Shown here in pieces: positions 42,202 through 49,296 of a stretch of 64,000 nucleotides of DNA (positions within the stretch are counted from its first letter, which is position 1; the number at the start of each line of letters is the position of its first letter). The notes under the pieces were generated by a model, which was not told where the DNA came from, did not search any database, and saw only the letters and a program-made list of their open reading frames with translations. A program made the position numbers and the translations under genes. Origin of the DNA: Pseudomonas sp. 14P_8.1_Bac3 (GTDB taxonomy: Bacteria > Pseudomonadota > Gammaproteobacteria > Pseudomonadales > Pseudomonadaceae); contig NZ_JANLOD010000055.1 of assembly GCF_025466085.1 (NCBI RefSeq), forward strand, positions 109,666 to 173,665. The letters run 5' to 3'.

Positions 42202-43786
42202 GACGTGCCTCCGGGGAGTAATCGTAGGCCTCGAAATCCACGGTCACCGGGGCTTCGAAATTGTGCACCGGCGGCGGCGATGGCACGCGCCATTCCAGCC
42301 CGGCCGCCTCCCAGGGGTTCATCGGCGCCCGTTCGCCCCAGCGCAGGGAACCGAGCAGATAGAAAAACGGCAAGACGTAGGCCAGCGCCAGAATCGAAGC
42401 CCCGGCGGAAGACAGCACATTGAGGAATTGCAGGTCCGGGTCATAGCTGTGGTAACGCCGGGGCATGCCCAGGTAGCCGAGCAGAAACTGCGGAAAGAAC
42501 GTCAGGTTGAAGCCGCAGAAAATCAGCACCGCGGTGATTTTCCCCCACAACTGCGAATACAGGCGCCCGGTGATTTTCGGCCACCAGAAATGCAGCGCGC
42601 CGAAATACCCGGCCACCGCCGCACCGACCATGATGTAGTGGAAATGCGCGACCACGAAGTAGGTGTCATGAGCATGCAGATCGGCCGCCAGCAGCGCCAG
42701 GAACAACCCGGTCACCCCGCCGATGATGAACAGCCCGATAAAGGTCAGGGCAAAGAGGAATGGCGCGTGCAGCGTCAGGTCGCTCTTGTACAGCGTCGCG
42801 CTCCAGTTGTAGGCCTTGATCGCCGAAGGGATCGACACCAGGAAGCTCAACAGCGAAAACACCAGGCTGGCGTACATCGACTGCCCGGCGACAAACATGT
42901 GATGGCCCCAGACCAGGAAACCGATCACCGCAATCGCCACGCTCGACCAGGCGACAAAGCGATAGCCGAAGATGCGCTTGTGCCCGGCCGCGGTGATCAG
43001 CTCGCTGACCACCCCCATCGCCGGCAGGATCATGATGTACACCGCCGGATGGCTATAGAACCAGAACAGGTGCTGGAACAGCAGCGGATCGCCGCCCAGG
43101 CGCGGGTCGAACACGCCGATGTTGAACAGGTGCTCGGCAGCGACCAGCAACAAGGTGATCGCCAGCACCGGCGTGGCCAGCACCAGAATGATCGAGGTCG
43201 CGTACATCGACCAGATGAACAGCGGCAGGCGCATCCAGGTCATGCCCGGCGCACGCAACGTGTGCACGGTGGCGATGATGTTGATGCCGGTGAAGATCGA
43301 GGAGAACCCGGCGATGAACACGCCGCAGATCACTGCCACCACGTGACCGTTGCTGAACATCGTCGACAGCGGCGTGTAGAAGGTCCAGCCGGTGTCGACC
43401 CCGCCAAGCAGCAGCGCCAGCAAGGTGAACAACCCGCCTCCCAGCAGCAGGTACCAGCTGAACAGGTTCAGGCGCGGGAACGCCATGTCCGGGGCGCCGA
43501 TCATGATCGGCACCAGGAAATTGCCGAACACGCTGGGGATCGACGGGATCAGGAAGAACCAGACCATGATCACCCCGTGCAAGGTGAACGCACGGTTGTA
43601 GCCGTCGGCGGTCAGCAGGTCGCCGTTGGGCGTCACCAGTTCGATGCGGATCAGGCTTGCCGCCAGCCCGCCGACGAAGAAAAAGAAAGTCACGGTGATC
43701 ATGTACAGCACGGCGATGCGCTTGTGGTCGCGGGTCAGGAACCACGACAGCAGGCCTTGCCGGTGCAAATAGCTGGGTGAGCTCAT
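42188..43786 (-). CDS. Cytochrome c oxidase subunit I, A2-type
   Basis: 532 residues, about twelve membrane helices. It carries the heme a, heme a3 and CuB ligands: FTLHGVIMVWFF (heme a His), FWFYSHPAVYIMILP (CuB His and cross-linked Tyr helix), GHHMFVAGQ (CuB His pair) and VAHFHYIMVG (heme a3 and a His). Helix VI reads YSHPAV instead of GHPEV, which marks the A2 family that uses Tyr-Ser at the end of the D-channel, as in caa3 oxidases of Rhodothermus and Thermus-like systems. Reduces oxygen and pumps protons in the inner membrane. ATGA overlap with subunit II. Confidence 0.93.
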   Translation of the reverse strand: MSSPSYLHRQGLLSWFLTRDHKRIAVLYMITVTFFFFVGGLAASLIRIELVTPNGDLLTADGYNRAFTLHGVIMVWFFLIPSIPSVFGNFLVPIMIGAPDMAFPRLNLFSWYLLLGGGLFTLLALLLGGVDTGWTFYTPLSTMFSNGHVVAVICGVFIAGFSSIFTGINIIATVHTLRAPGMTWMRLPLFIWSMYATSIILVLATPVLAITLLLVAAEHLFNIGVFDPRLGGDPLLFQHLFWFYSHPAVYIMILPAMGVVSELITAAGHKRIFGYRFVAWSSVAIAVIGFLVWGHHMFVAGQSMYASLVFSLLSFLVSIPSAIKAYNWSATLYKSDLTLHAPFLFALTFIGLFIIGGVTGLFLALLAADLHAHDTYFVVAHFHYIMVGAAVAGYFGALHFWWPKITGRLYSQLWGKITAVLIFCGFNLTFFPQFLLGYLGMPRRYHSYDPDLQFLNVLSSAGASILALAYVLPFFYLLGSLRWGERAPMNPWEAAGLEWRVPSPPPVHNFEAPVTVDFEAYDYSPEARRDPL

Positions 43787-44727
43787 TTCGGATCCCCGGA
43801 GGCGGTGGCGGGCAATGAACGCAGGTAAGCCACCAGGCGTTGCACGGCTTCTTCGTCCAGCAGATTGCTGTAGGTCGGCATGATCGGCAGGTAGCCGTCC
43901 ACCAACTGTTTTTGAGGCAGCAGGATGCTGTCGCGCAGGTAGGCGTCGTCGGCCACCACCTGGCTGCCATCGCTCAGGCGCACCGAGCGGTTGAACACCC
44001 CCGCCAGGGGCGGCGCGCTCGGGGAATCATGGCAACTGCCGCAGCCGTACTGGCGGTACAAGTCCTGGCCCTGGCTGATCAGGTCGGCGGCGCTGCCGTT
44101 GTCCTGCAGCCATTGCTCGTAGTCGCCAGGGTCGAGCACCACCAGCCGGGCGAGCATCGCGGCATGGTCGGTGCCACAGTATTCGGCGCAGTACACCTGA
44201 TAGGTGCCGCTGTGCTCGGCCTGGAACCAGAGCATGCTGTAGCGCCCCGGCAGCACGTCCTGCTTGATGCGCAGGCTGGGGAAAAACAGGCTGTGGATCA
44301 CGTCCTCGGAAATCATCGTCAGCTTCACCGGGCGCCGCGCCGGGACGTGCAAGGTGTTGATCTCGCGCTGCCCGCCCTGATGCTGGAATTTCCACATCCA
44401 TTGGCGCGCGGTGACTTGCACTTCCAGGGCATCGGCCGGTGGTGTACGGGCGAAAAAGAACAGCCGCGCCGAGAACAGGAAGATCACCAGCGAGCCAATG
44501 AACGGCAGAATAATCCACGCCAGTTCGATCGGCAGGTTGCTCTGCGGCCGATGATCGCGATCGGCCTTCTTCCCGCGCCGATAACGCCAGATGAATATCC
44601 ACAGCGCCACGAACACCGGCACCACGAACAACGCCATCATTCCGGTGAAACCGATCACCAGCCAATCGACCGACACCGCGTAATCCGACGCCTGCTCGGG
44701 CCACAAATGCAGGAAGCGCTCGTTCAT
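43783..44727 (-). CDS. Cytochrome c oxidase subunit II fused to a c-type heme domain (caa3 type)
   Basis: 314 residues from the ATG at 44727. Two N-terminal membrane helices (WLVIGFTGMMALFVVPVFVALWIF; LAWIILPFIGSLVIFLFSARLFF) precede the cupredoxin domain with the CuA motif YCAEYCGTDHAAM (Cys, Cys, His, Met). A C-terminal cytochrome c domain binds heme through CGSCH, with MPTYSN as likely axial Met region. The heme fusion means the oxidase can take electrons directly from a partner complex, here the adjacent alternative complex III. Overlaps SCO by 4 bp. Confidence 0.93.
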   Translation of the reverse strand: MNERFLHLWPEQASDYAVSVDWLVIGFTGMMALFVVPVFVALWIFIWRYRRGKKADRDHRPQSNLPIELAWIILPFIGSLVIFLFSARLFFFARTPPADALEVQVTARQWMWKFQHQGGQREINTLHVPARRPVKLTMISEDVIHSLFFPSLRIKQDVLPGRYSMLWFQAEHSGTYQVYCAEYCGTDHAAMLARLVVLDPGDYEQWLQDNGSAADLISQGQDLYRQYGCGSCHDSPSAPPLAGVFNRSVRLSDGSQVVADDAYLRDSILLPQKQLVDGYLPIMPTYSNLLDEEAVQRLVAYLRSLPATASGDPK

Positions 44728-45524
44728 GACAGCCTCCGGCGTTCGCGACGCAGCGCCAGCAGGATGAACAGGCCCAGCGCCAGCACGGTCGCGACGCCGG
44801 CCACTTGCAGCAACAGGATGATTCGGCTGTTGTAGGTGCCGCTCTGCGGATCGTAGTGATAACACAGCAACAGCAACTGCTCCTTGAACGCACCCAACTT
44901 GCCCTGCCCGGCTTCAGTCAACGCCAGGCGCAGATCGGCGGCCTGATAGCCAAGGCCGTAGAGCCAGCGCGACAGACGCCCGTCGCCGGTCACCACGGCG
45001 ACGGCGGAGCTGTGGGCGTATTGCTGCTGGTGTTCGTCATAGCGGTAGCCAAACCCGATCGAAGCGGCCAAGGCCTGACTGGCCGCCGCATCGCCGGTGA
45101 GCAAATGCAGGCCCGGCTCGTTTGTCAGCGCCGGCCAGTGCTGGCCGAGTTTGGCCAGCTCCTCGCGAGCAGCCGTGGCGTCTTCCCGCGGATCGAAACT
45201 GAAGGCGATCACCTGAAAATCGCGGCCGATCCGGTAAGGCTGATTGGCCAGTTGGCTGAACAGCGTCGAAAGCGCCGCGCCACAGACATTCGGGCAGCGG
45301 TAATACAACGGCACCAGGAGCGTGGGCTGGCCATTCAACAGGTTGCCCAACCGAACCGGTTGGTCGTGCTGATCGATAAACCGCGTGTCCAGCGCCAGAG
45401 GCTCGCCGACCCGGGCCGGGTCGATGCCGGCGGCGCTGAACGGGTCGAACGTCTGCGCGACACTCTGCTGCATCGTCAGCAGCCACAACAGCGCCAGCAC
45501 CCGCTTGCCCCGTTCAAGGTTCAT
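44724..45524 (-). CDS. SCO1/SenC-family copper chaperone with C-terminal membrane anchor
   Basis: 266 residues. N-terminal signal (VLALLWLLTMQQSVAQ), then the thioredoxin-like SCO domain with copper-binding YYRCPNVCGAAL (C-x3-C) and the distal His in QQYAHSSAVAVV. A C-terminal helix (IILLLQVAGVATVLALGLFILLAL) anchors it, an unusual extra compared with typical SCO1. Loads copper into CuA of subunit II encoded next. The ATG at 45524 overlaps the preceding small gene by 11 bp; the longer frame is not used. Confidence 0.9.
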   Translation of the reverse strand: MNLERGKRVLALLWLLTMQQSVAQTFDPFSAAGIDPARVGEPLALDTRFIDQHDQPVRLGNLLNGQPTLLVPLYYRCPNVCGAALSTLFSQLANQPYRIGRDFQVIAFSFDPREDATAAREELAKLGQHWPALTNEPGLHLLTGDAAASQALAASIGFGYRYDEHQQQYAHSSAVAVVTGDGRLSRWLYGLGYQAADLRLALTEAGQGKLGAFKEQLLLLCYHYDPQSGTYNSRIILLLQVAGVATVLALGLFILLALRRERRRLS

Positions 45525-45900
45525 GAGGCGGGTCCCCGGGCGTTGGCCAGCCCTGCTCCAGCATGATCGTTCGCGCCTGCTCCAGTGGCAGGTGCACGAT
45601 GCGCCGTTCGCGGTCGACCCAGCCAAAGCTGTCGAGATGAATGCGTTCGGCGGCGAGCTGCCGTTCACCGTCCTGGCGGGGTTGGGATTGCAGGCGCGGG
45701 GCCGGTGGCAGTAGCGGTTCTCGCTCCAGAGCACTCAACGACGGTTGTTGCGACGCCGCACGCTGCTGATATCCATCAAGCAGCCAGGCCACGCCGCTCA
45801 GGCACAGCACAATGGCTGTCAGCAGCAACGCCAGCAAACCGGCGACTTTGCGACTGTCGACCCGATTGGGCTCATAACCGTGCGGCTCTTCAGGTTTCAT
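45514..45900 (-). CDS. Small single-helix membrane protein of the respiratory operon
   Basis: 128 residues from the ATG at 45900. A short cytoplasmic head (MKPEEPHGYEPNRVDSRK), one membrane helix (VAGLLALLLTAIVLCLSGVAWLL) and a periplasmic domain rich in Pro and Gln with LAAERIHLDSFGWVDRERRIVHLPLEQA near its end. No family recognised with certainty. It overlaps actF by 11 bp and SCO by 11 bp, so it is firmly part of the operon and may assist assembly or link complex III to the oxidase. Confidence 0.75.
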   Translation of the reverse strand: MKPEEPHGYEPNRVDSRKVAGLLALLLTAIVLCLSGVAWLLDGYQQRAASQQPSLSALEREPLLPPAPRLQSQPRQDGERQLAAERIHLDSFGWVDRERRIVHLPLEQARTIMLEQGWPTPGDPPHEP

Positions 45901-46888
45901 GGCGCCTCCTTTGCCATTGCCAACGCCACCAGGTCCACAGGCCGAGGCCGTAAACGCCCTGACAGAGCAGCGCCACGACACCCGCCGCGAGGGAAAACTC
46001 AGGAAACACCGCTGGCAAACCGAGCCAGATCGACTCCAGCGTCCCCAGCAACAGAATAGCCACACAACCCCAGACCAGCACCCGAGGTCGACCACCCCAC
46101 GGCGAAGCCAGTGCCAGCAGGCAAGCCAACTGCCCCGCCACCAGCACCGCGCTGACCACGCCCCACGCGCCCACTTCGCGCACGCGATACCACTGGCTTT
46201 CGTGCTCAAGGTTCACCGACCAGATGATCAGGTACTGCATGAAGTGTACGTACGCCCAGAAGGCCAGCGCGCTGACCAGCAATCCGCGCAACACCTGACA
46301 CTGTGGCGCGGGCAGCGGCACGAGGTTCCAGCACAGCACGCAAAGACCGGCGAAGGCCAGGCCCTCGAGCAGGTGTCGCGCCGTCAACAGCAAACCGAAG
46401 ATGCTGGAGGCAAACCCCGACTGCAACGACATCAACCAGTCGACCGCCGCGAGGCTGGCGGCCAGTGCGTAAAGGATCAGCCCCGGCCCACAGCGCCGCG
46501 GCGCCCAACGTTGCAGAATCAGGGCAATGCCGGCGTACAACACGGTGCGCAGCACAAAGAACCACGGCGACAACCACACCCCGCGAAACCCGGAACCCTC
46601 GACCGCGAACCACGGATACAGCCACGCCAGGGTGAATAACACCGGCAGCAGCATGGGCAATAACCACACCGCGGCGCTGGCCCCCAATCGACTGCCCGGT
46701 GCCAGCAGCATGTGCCAGCGGCCCTTGATCAAGGGCGTGAGCAGCGCCAACAACAAACCGCCGAAGACGATGTTGCTGCCGTTGACCGCGGCAGCCAATG
46801 CGCCGGCGCCGACCCACGCCGGTTGCCAGAACCCGAGCAGCACGAGGACGCTGGCGCTAATGGCGAAGACTGCAGTCGGGCGGTTCAT
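45890..46888 (-). CDS. actF: Alternative complex III subunit ActF-like (integral membrane)
   Basis: 332 residues with about nine to ten membrane helices. Diagnostic segments include AAVDWLMSLQSGFASSIFGLLL and AYVHFMQYLIIWSVNLEHESQWYRVRE, matching ActF, the partner that resembles half of an NrfD-type quinol-binding protein. Part of the inner-membrane quinol:electron acceptor oxidoreductase. Start ATG at 46888 overlaps the actE stop (ATGA). Confidence 0.85.
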   Translation of the reverse strand: MNRPTAVFAISASVLVLLGFWQPAWVGAGALAAAVNGSNIVFGGLLLALLTPLIKGRWHMLLAPGSRLGASAAVWLLPMLLPVLFTLAWLYPWFAVEGSGFRGVWLSPWFFVLRTVLYAGIALILQRWAPRRCGPGLILYALAASLAAVDWLMSLQSGFASSIFGLLLTARHLLEGLAFAGLCVLCWNLVPLPAPQCQVLRGLLVSALAFWAYVHFMQYLIIWSVNLEHESQWYRVREVGAWGVVSAVLVAGQLACLLALASPWGGRPRVLVWGCVAILLLGTLESIWLGLPAVFPEFSLAAGVVALLCQGVYGLGLWTWWRWQWQRRRHET

Positions 46889-47418
46889 GGAGCGCCCTCG
46901 TCGAACGCCTGTCGCACGGACTCAGGCAAACGGTCCAACGGCGCGTGCTGACTCAGTTGCAACACGCGCACATAGGCGACGATGGCCCAGCGCTCGGCCG
47001 GCGGAATGCGCGACGCGTAGCCGTACATCAAGCCTTTGCCCTGGGCGATCAGCTCCATCAGTTGCGCGTCGGACGCATCGAGCAAACGCGCTTCGGTCAA
47101 GGGTGGCGGTGCCGGAAAACCACGACCGACCACCAGACCATCGCCCCGTCCGCTCAGGCCATGACACGGCGTGCAGAATGTCTGATAACCCGCCTCGCCG
47201 CGATCGAGCAACGCCTCGGTCATCGGCGGACGCTGTCGCACCAGCGCTTCGCGCGCCAGCTGCCCGCGGGCGACGGTGCCATCGGGAGGCTGACGACTGC
47301 TCAAGCCGTTGGCGAACAGGGCGCCGGGGCGTTGTTCCTGAACCTTGGCCTGGCGCGACATGTCATCACAACCGCTGCACAGCACGGCGACGAGCAATGC
47401 CCAGAGCCAGGCGTTCAT
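46885..47418 (-). CDS. actE: Alternative complex III subunit ActE-like, lipid-anchored monoheme cytochrome c
   Basis: 177 residues. Hydrophobic signal ending LCSGC with Cys17 as likely lipid attachment and Asp at +2 and +3, which would keep it in the inner membrane. One c-type heme site CTPCHGLSGRGDG, and LMYGYASRIPPAERWAIVAYVRVLQ with a methionine that may be the axial ligand. It passes electrons from the multi-heme ActA/iron-sulfur ActB to the oxidase. Overlaps both neighbours by 4 bp. Confidence 0.88.
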   Translation of the reverse strand: MNAWLWALLVAVLCSGCDDMSRQAKVQEQRPGALFANGLSSRQPPDGTVARGQLAREALVRQRPPMTEALLDRGEAGYQTFCTPCHGLSGRGDGLVVGRGFPAPPPLTEARLLDASDAQLMELIAQGKGLMYGYASRIPPAERWAIVAYVRVLQLSQHAPLDRLPESVRQAFDEGAP

Positions 47419-47939
47419 CGCTGCACCGCGTGCACGTTAATCGCCCGTTCGGCCAGCCAGGCGCGGGTGACTTGTTCGTCGAACAATGGGTCGCCAGCAT
47501 CGATGAACAGAAAGAAGCCATCGTCGCTCGCCCGTTCAAACGCCTGCGCGCCAAACAGCGGGTGATGCAGACGCGGCAAGCGACTGCCGATCAGCAGCAT
47601 CAGGACCGCTGCCACCGCCGCCCCGACAATGCCGAACAGAAACGTCACCACCATCAGCGACGGCACGGCAATCAACGGTCGCCCGCCGACGTTCAGCGGG
47701 TAACTCAGCACCGAGCCGATTTGCATCAGCAGCGCCAACGCGATGCCGAGCAGCGCCCCGACGCACGCGATGCGCGGCACTCTCGACGCCTTGGGGTTGC
47801 ACAGCGGCAGCAGCGCTTCCAGGGGAAACGGAGCAAACGCATCAAGGCGCCGGTAACCCAGGGCCCAGGCCTGCAGGCTGGCCTCAACCAGTGGTTGCGG
47901 CGCATCGAACTCTGCCAGCAAGCCCAGGGAGTCAGGCAT
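47415..47939 (-). CDS. actD: Alternative complex III subunit ActD-like (DUF3341)
   Basis: 174 residues. N-terminal soluble ferredoxin-like part (LLAEFDAPQPLVEASLQAWALGYRRLDAFAPFP, a DUF3341 hallmark), then two membrane helices (IACVGALLGIALALLMQIGSV; LMVVTFLFGIVGAAVAAVLMLLIGS) and a C-terminal GDPLFDEQVTRAWL tail. The ATG at 47939 with AAGGAACG fits better than a GTG two codons upstream. Peripheral-membrane subunit of the complex, structural role. Confidence 0.88.
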   Translation of the reverse strand: MPDSLGLLAEFDAPQPLVEASLQAWALGYRRLDAFAPFPLEALLPLCNPKASRVPRIACVGALLGIALALLMQIGSVLSYPLNVGGRPLIAVPSLMVVTFLFGIVGAAVAAVLMLLIGSRLPRLHHPLFGAQAFERASDDGFFLFIDAGDPLFDEQVTRAWLAERAINVHAVQR

Positions 47940-49296
47940 CGCCACGTTCCTTGTGCAGCGCCTGCTTGACCTCGAACGCCGAGACCATCGGCAGGTAGCG
48001 CAGAAACAGGCTGTAGGGCACCAGGAATACGCCGAAGCTGCCGATGAACAGCGTCCAGTCCCATAGCGTCGGGGTGTAACCGCCCCACGCCGAGACCAGG
48101 AAATCCCGGGTTTGCGGCACGATCAACAACATGAACCGCTCGGCCCACATGCCCACCAGCACCGTAACGGCCACCGCCGCCAACGTCGCCGGCCGCTGGC
48201 GCACCGGCCGCCACCACAAGGCCTGGAGCACGCCGACGTTGCAGATGACGGCCAGCCAGAAACTCCAGGCATGCGGTCCGGCCAGGCGCGTCATCAAGAC
48301 GTCGATCTCATGGGCATCGCCGCTGTAGAACGGCATGAACAGGTCAGCCAGATAACCGTAGGCCGTCATCAAACCGGTGGCCAGCAACAGGCGCCCGAGC
48401 ATGTCCAGGTGTCGCAGGGTAATCAGCGCTTCGATACGCAGCAGCCAGCGCACGCCAATGGCGAGCACCGCCACCAGGGCAAAACCGGAGAACACCGCCC
48501 CGGCCACGAAGTACGGCGGGAACAGCGTCGAGTGCCAGCCGCTTTGCGGGCCCATGGTCAGCAGAAAGGAATAGCCGCTGGACACCGCGAACACCAAGGG
48601 AATCGCCAGCATCGCCAACACTCGCGTGGTCTGTCGCCACAGCGCCCAGTGCCGCTGCGAACCGCGCCAACCCAGCGCCATCAAGCCATACAGGCGTTGC
48701 GCGAGCACGCCGTGGGCACGGTCGCGCGCGGTGGCAAAATCGGGGATCGCGCCCACCAGCAGAAACAGCACCGACACGCTGAGGTACGACAGGATCGCGA
48801 ACATGTCCCACGCGGTCGGGCTCTTGAACTGCGGCCACAGGCCCATTTCATTCGGGTACGGCATGGTCCAGTAGAACAGCCATGGCCGCCCCAGGTGCAG
48901 GATCGGATACAACGCGGCGCAGATCACCGCCATCAGGGTCATCAGTTCCGCCAGGCGATTGAGGCTGTGGCGCCAAGGTCGGTCGATCAACCAGAGCAGC
49001 GCCGAGATGAAGGTTCCGGCGTGACCGATGCCCAGCCACCAGATGTAGTTGAGAATGCCGAAGCCCCAGTGCACCGGCTGATTGTTGCCCCACATGCCCA
49101 CACCGTTGGCCAGCAGCACCGTGGCGGAGGCGAGGTACATCAGCAATAAAGCGAGGCCGAGGCCGAACAACCAGCGCCAGGCCATCCGGCGCGGGAACTG
49201 CTGCAAGGGACCGAACACTTGCCGTGATACCTGCGGGTCGCTCAGGTCCCGCGGCAGGAAATGCTCGGTGTCGTGCAACAGGGGTTCAGGCTTCAT
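47932..49296 (-). CDS. actC: Alternative complex III subunit ActC-like (NrfD family quinol-binding membrane protein)
   Basis: 454 residues from the ATG at 49296. About ten membrane helices in the NrfD/PsrC pattern. NYIWWLGIGHAGTFISALLWL contains the conserved His near the quinol site, and FPPYFVAGAVFSGFALVAVLAIGVR and YGYLADLFMPFYSGD follow. Oxidises quinol on the periplasmic side and hands electrons to ActB. Overlaps actB by 11 bp. Confidence 0.92.
   Translation of the reverse strand: MKPEPLLHDTEHFLPRDLSDPQVSRQVFGPLQQFPRRMAWRWLFGLGLALLLMYLASATVLLANGVGMWGNNQPVHWGFGILNYIWWLGIGHAGTFISALLWLIDRPWRHSLNRLAELMTLMAVICAALYPILHLGRPWLFYWTMPYPNEMGLWPQFKSPTAWDMFAILSYLSVSVLFLLVGAIPDFATARDRAHGVLAQRLYGLMALGWRGSQRHWALWRQTTRVLAMLAIPLVFAVSSGYSFLLTMGPQSGWHSTLFPPYFVAGAVFSGFALVAVLAIGVRWLLRIEALITLRHLDMLGRLLLATGLMTAYGYLADLFMPFYSGDAHEIDVLMTRLAGPHAWSFWLAVICNVGVLQALWWRPVRQRPATLAAVAVTVLVGMWAERFMLLIVPQTRDFLVSAWGGYTPTLWDWTLFIGSFGVFLVPYSLFLRYLPMVSAFEVKQALHKERGDA

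Noticed and set aside
42077..43780. 567-codon frame antisense to oxidase subunit I
   Set aside because: Extremely Gln/Arg/His-rich, the usual look of the complement of a membrane protein gene.
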